From Apiotrichum sp. Y4204 (Eukaryota > Basidiomycota > Tremellomycetes > Trichosporonales > Trichosporonaceae): a stretch of DNA of 64,000 nucleotides. The stretch's first letter is position 1, and every line of letters begins with the position of its first letter. The notes beneath the pieces are model-generated. The model worked only from the letters and a program-made list of their open reading frames with translations. It was not told where the DNA came from and ran no database searches. Shown here one piece after another: positions 60,075-64,000 of this stretch. A program made the translations under genes and the position numbers. The stretch is taken from positions 91,960 through 155,959 of the forward strand of contig JAMYHL010000086.1 in assembly GCA_025531455.1 (NCBI GenBank). Reading direction: 5' to 3'.

Positions 60075-61500
60075 TCAGTGAATGACGTGCTTGATGCGAT
60101 CATGAAGGTGGGAGGCGAGGAGGCCATTGAAGCGAATGGCAAGGGTCTCACGCGCCCAAGTCTTTGGGTTCATAGCACGGTAAGGTCTCATAGTCTGAAC
60201 TAAGAGTATCGATGACCGCTCCGCCACCAGAAAGGACGGCATCCGCAGCCTCCCCGAGAGCGGCCTTGACAGGGTCGCAGACGAGAGGCAGTCCGTCATG
60301 GTCAGCAAACTCAGCGTGCAGCTCAAGCTGTAACATGGATTGCACTTCGATTCTACCCTCGGAGTTCACGAGTTGGGCGAGGATGAGATTGGGGCTCACC
60401 GCAAACCTGTCCTTGTGCTTCAATTCCCTCACTTGCGCCACACCCTCTCTCGTCACTTGGTGAGTGTCGACGACAACGTGATCCTCTTCGGTCCACCAGC
60501 TGAGCCGAGATGAAGCCGCTTCAACAAATTGGATAAGGGCATCGAGCACAGCCGGGCTGCTTGCAAAACCGGAAGCGGTCGCCCAATATCGAGAGGTCTC
60601 AGAACACGACGCCCGGGAGAGGTCGGGTCTTCTATGAGAACCTGAGCTCGAGTGGTCTTGCTACGATCCGATTCGCGATACGTCAAAGTGTGGCAAATCT
60701 CTCTAGCGGCCTGTTTAAACAGCGGAGCTGGGTGGGGCGTCTCCTCGGGAAGCAAGCCGCCAAAAGTGACGTACTTCCAGCCACCCATAAGTTGCACTAT
60801 TGATTACCCCACTTTCGTCTGGCCGATGAGCAAATTCGCATCGCGTTGGCTGAACTGACGGGTTAGTGGGAACCTTCTCAGTAAGGCTGACATGGGTACC
60901 CACACTGAATATCGATGGCATGATACGTCGACACAGGTTAGGAAAAGAGAGAAAAGTGGCGACCATTTCTTCTGCCACTATCTGAAAAACCGCGTCACCT
61001 GGCCATAGCAACACCGCGTCTCTCGTTGTGGTGACGGCAGGAGAATGATCTCGGGTCACCGACTGGATGCCGCCGGATCGCTTCCCCTTTGGGTCACCCA
61101 GCTGCTTCGAGGGAATGCGCTGGAGTTCCACACCAATCGATTCATCGATACCTTCTAAATGGAGATGCAGACGATGAAAATCGCGAGTTGCAAGTAGCCG
61201 AGTCGGGGGACGATATCAGGCCCGTTCCCCTGTGGAGCCCCGCTACGCGTTACGCGTGCCTTGTTACAGTAGCAGGTTTCATGTCGGTCCGACGTTGTGG
61301 ATTCAGCACTCCAACCTACCAGGCACAGTTGCATCATTGTGCCCCACATGATAATGAGGATTAAGCTTACGTGCGAGACAGGCCCCTGTCTTGGCATCCC
61401 AAATGATCGCCAGCCTTCCGCACAGTAACCGGACGCATGCACTTCTCCCAGGCTCGTTGTCAGGCAGTTCAGTGCGAAGATACAGCTCGAGCGGTCTCTA
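60075..61500 (-). CDS. Coding-like region of unknown family, multi-exon or decayed
   Basis: The minus strand carries several protein-like blocks in different frames. From 5' to 3' they include LYLRTELPDNEPGRSACVRL and RLAIIWDAKTGACLA (about 61480-61375), GIDESIGVELQRIPSKQLG and DAVLLWPGDAVFQIVAEEM (about 61155-60945), MGGWKYVTFGGLLPEE (about 60790), RYWATASGFASSPAVLDAL and SWWTEEDHVVVDTHQVTREG (about 60590-60450), LQLELHAEFADHDGLPLV (about 60330-60270), and TWARETLAIRFNGLLASHL before a TGA at 60077-60075. Introns can be drawn that restore frame, but some need weak donors (GTACCC, GTATCG) or a very short intron, so a decayed gene is as likely. The 5' end is uncertain. I recognise no family. 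Base composition and acidic content support coding on this strand. It may belong to the adjacent siderophore locus. Confidence 0.35.
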
Positions 61501-61761
61501 CCGATGGCACTTGACATCATTTCGATGACAGGAAAAAGTAGGCACTGTACCACGCGGTCGATCGGAGACCACCCCAAGACAGGAACGCCGATGTGGAGTC
61601 ATATGGAGTCGTCTGGAGCTGTCCGCAAGAGCGTCAACCTTTCCGCCGAGTGCAATCAATGGGCCTGTGGATGTCCAAATATGGGGAAACATTGCCTTCA
61701 TAAAAAGGCAAGATGTGCAAGCGAGTGGACAAATCTCCCGCCGCCCCCACAGTCATTTATC

Positions 61762-62584
61762 ATGCTCTTCCCTACCGTCCTGCTTCTCAGCCTTCTGTCG
61801 TCTGGTGTCATTGGGCAGAGCGTCGAGGTTCTCCCAGAGGGCATGAGGTTCCCTCCAGCTCAAGGCAACGACACTCAACCAAATCATGGTGCCGTTCCCT
61901 ATCCCGGTACGAAGATCAATCAACCCGGCTTCAAGTTCACGTATCCGACGACAGGAAGTTACTGTAAGATTCGTGATGAGTAGCAGCTGAACGTAGGGTC
62001 AACTCAGGCGGGGAGTGTCGGTCTCTCATGGACTTGGCCAGCCGACGTGGTCTCGGGAAAGGAAAGAATTTACCTGGTCAATGGAAAAAAGCAAGCCTGG
62101 ATGGGTCTGCAATTCTCCCTTCTGAATGTTAACGATTCGACGGACCCTTCTTATCATCAACGACCGGGAACTTTCATGATAAGAGGAGAATGTGAGACAA
62201 GGCGACTGTTGAGCAATGATCTGATCTCACAGGGGCAAGGAACCCAAAGGATGGAACGTATTACGACCGTTTTACCCCACAAAGCCTTGCAGGCGCCAAT
62301 GGCGGTGAGCTAAAGCCTGGCACAGGCTACTTTGTTGCTTTTGGATTCCCCGGAGATCTCGCCAACGTCACTCGTGAGTTGCACTCACCAGCCAGAGTCC
62401 AGCTAAGCGCGCTCCAGAGTATATCGTTTCTGAGCTCTTCGAGATCCGCAACACGTCAGAGTACGACTCAACGTCCCCCGTCCCCGAAAAGAGTGAGGCA
62501 CATGTGGTTCAACCGCGCATGATCGCGGTCGGCAGCTCTGTATTGTTCAGCAGCGTGCTTGGTGTTACCCTTGCCATAGTCTAG
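61762..62584 (+). CDS. Small secreted protein with GPI-type tail
   Basis: Four exons (61762-61963, 61997-62191, 62233-62373, 62418-62584) give 234 residues in exact phase. The signal peptide is MLFPTVLLLSLLSSGVIGQ. The mature part has a beta-sandwich-like pattern (FKFTYPTTGSYWSTQ, VGLSWTWPADVV, MGLQFSLLNVNDST, GTGYFVAFGFPGD), loosely reminiscent of Kre9/Knh1-type N-terminal domains, but I am not sure of a family. The hydrophobic C-terminus (SSVLFSSVLGVTLAIV) fits GPI anchoring. Likely a cell-surface protein. An open frame extends upstream to 61504 but would hide the signal peptide. Confidence 0.75.
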
Positions 62585-63630
62585 GTCAGTGGGCGTTTAA
62601 CGGGGCTTTCATGGCATGGCCGGATTCTTGGTTGTGGAACCTCACGTTCTTGCTTTCTATCGCAGGTCTACGGCCAGTCGGATGCATCAGATCAGAGTGG
62701 GGTTGACTGTGAATGAATTAGGTATATGAACTGCGATCGTCACCGCCCGCACGAGTCAGCTCCATACCTCGGAAACTTTGTGTGAAATCACCCACACCGC
62801 TTTGCGTTCAATAAAATCTCCAAGTAATTCAAGTTACTTGTGTGACTGAGGCGGTCATTCAACATTTTAAGGTTGCAGGGCGCCATATCCGCAACCTGAC
62901 GGTCAGTCTTATAGTCAGAACACAGATCCACAGAAAGAGTAATGTCCCGTGCGCGATGCGGCGTGATGCATTATGTCCTGCCCAGACCCTGAACTTCCTG
63001 TCGTACTACAACAGTTGGCAGCAATCTGCTGAGTATACACTGCTCCCGTTTCCATGAGAGCGGCGGCTGTTGCGCCTCTGACCCAGGGCTACGTCGATAG
63101 CTCGTGGCGCGTCGTTGTATAACTCGGATCGCTGACAGTCAGATAGAAGAAGAACGCGCGTTTATGGACCATCGTTCCTGCCATGGGAACAGTAAAGGGG
63201 TCGTGTTGGTGTAGGACCTGTCCGATCCCTGACTGTAGTTCCCGTAGATGCCCATCCGCAGGCCGCGCGAACCGTCGTCTTGGACGATACGTACTGATCA
63301 TCCGATGTGAGTCGCAGAACTTAACTTTTGCACTGTTTGCTTGCTATGGCTTTCTATTGGGCGGTGATAGATGAGCCCTCGACAGTTGGCAATTGACCGC
63401 AATTGGCCGCAGGCCGCAGCGCCACGCACGGAACGCCGCGTGGCCGCGGGTCATTCCCCAGAAAGAATCTCTGGGGTGGTGACGGGCTACTTGGTACTGG
63501 ATGACAATGACGCGCCTGCTCGGCACCATCCACACATGGTCGTTGTTGTTGCGCGTCGTGACAACATATATTCGCAACATCCTTCACAATTCTATGAATT
63601 GCTTACATCAATCCTCCCTTCTAGTCGCTC
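62585..63630. other. Intergenic region
   Basis: 1.05 kb between two plus-strand genes. No gene or repeat is recognised. Confidence 0.5.
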
Positions 63631-64000
63631 ATGATGGGACTTCTACGGCGGCCCTTGGAGCCACCCACTGCCGTGTTCGACCTCATGCGCCTAGTGGTGT
63701 ACCCACCACTGTTTCTCCTCGGTGTCCCGCTGAACGTCGCTTGGAATATGGGCACCTACGTTTACGACCAGCCTGGGTATAGTCTGCGCCGCCACTTGAC
63801 CGCAGGCCTTGTCCGTTTTCTGGGAACATACATGCCCATATGGTCCGTGTATCCGAAGGACAGGTGGGCCGATAAGATTCCCCCATCGTCGGTTAAGCGC
63901 TATGGACAACTCGGAGACGCGGCGTGTAACGGCCAGGCCCGAATTTTGATCTCCGGATCTTCGGATCTACGCCACGCGAGCATCAAGATCGCCGCGAACA
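63631..64000 (+). CDS. 5' part of a membrane-anchored protein, cut by window edge
   Basis: From ATG 63631 (MMGLLRRPLEPPTAVFDLM) the frame stays open to the window end, at least 123 residues. A hydrophobic segment near residues 20-40 (RLVVYPPLFLLGVPLNVAW) suggests an N-terminal membrane anchor, followed by a soluble region (WSVYPKDRWADKIPP). This layout is common in fungal membrane-anchored alpha/beta-hydrolases, but no catalytic motif is visible before the edge. An intron may lie in the last visible bases. The start could be either of two adjacent ATGs. Confidence 0.5.
   Translation, partial: MMGLLRRPLEPPTAVFDLMRLVVYPPLFLLGVPLNVAWNMGTYVYDQPGYSLRRHLTAGLVRFLGTYMPIWSVYPKDRWADKIPPSSVKRYGQLGDAACNGQARILISGSSDLRHASIKIAAN

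Overview
The window is nuclear DNA from a filamentous or yeast-like fungus. The best fit is a basidiomycete of the Tremellomycetes, perhaps Trichosporonales (inference). Most genes carry many very short spliceosomal introns, commonly 32-60 nt. They have GTGAGT/GTAAGT-like donors and a CTGAC or CTAAC branch site a few bases before the acceptor. Exon phases close exactly when these introns are removed. Coding DNA is GC-rich, and there is a class IV chitin synthase, a UTP20 homologue and an intron-containing nuclear tRNA gene.

Layout. 1-2669 (-): class IV chitin synthase, cut by the window edge, with about 4.9 kb of gene-free DNA upstream. 7.5-30.5 kb is a mostly compact housekeeping block: an unknown protein rich in CDK-type sites (-), prefoldin subunit 6 (+), a secreted beta-helix protein with a coiled-coil/membrane tail (-), a short-chain dehydrogenase (+), a large AAA ATPase (+), a Maf-like pyrophosphatase (-), UTP20 (+), tRNA-Thr (-), a Ser/Pro-rich unknown protein (-) and a small GPI-type surface protein (-). 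From about 31 kb the gene spacing widens and the content becomes metabolic and accessory: a metallo-beta-lactamase hydrolase (+), pyruvate decarboxylase (-), an OPT oligopeptide transporter (+), an ACS-type MFS permease (+), a PhnY-PhnZ phosphonate oxygenase fusion (+), a secreted intradiol dioxygenase (-), a DHA-type MFS exporter (+), a thaumatin-like secreted protein (+), a two-module NIS siderophore synthetase (-), a coding-like region of unknown family (-), a small GPI-type protein (+) and the start of a membrane-anchored protein at the right edge (+).

Two systems stand out. The first is one spliced gene of 481 codons that joins a PhnY-like 2-oxoglutarate dioxygenase to a PhnZ-like HD oxygenase. 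All nine PhnZ active-site positions I remember are present, most at exact spacing. This predicts a one-polypeptide oxidative route from 2-aminoethylphosphonate to glycine and phosphate, with an anion-type permease just upstream. The second is an intronless 1237-residue protein with two complete IucA/IucC-type siderophore synthetase modules in tandem. It lies near a DHA-type MFS transporter. Both genes have an exact ATCTGATAA word upstream, the type of site bound by fungal iron-responsive GATA repressors, and I found no other exact copy in the window by eye. Together they suggest an iron-regulated, NRPS-independent siderophore locus, probably of bacterial origin, in a basidiomycete.
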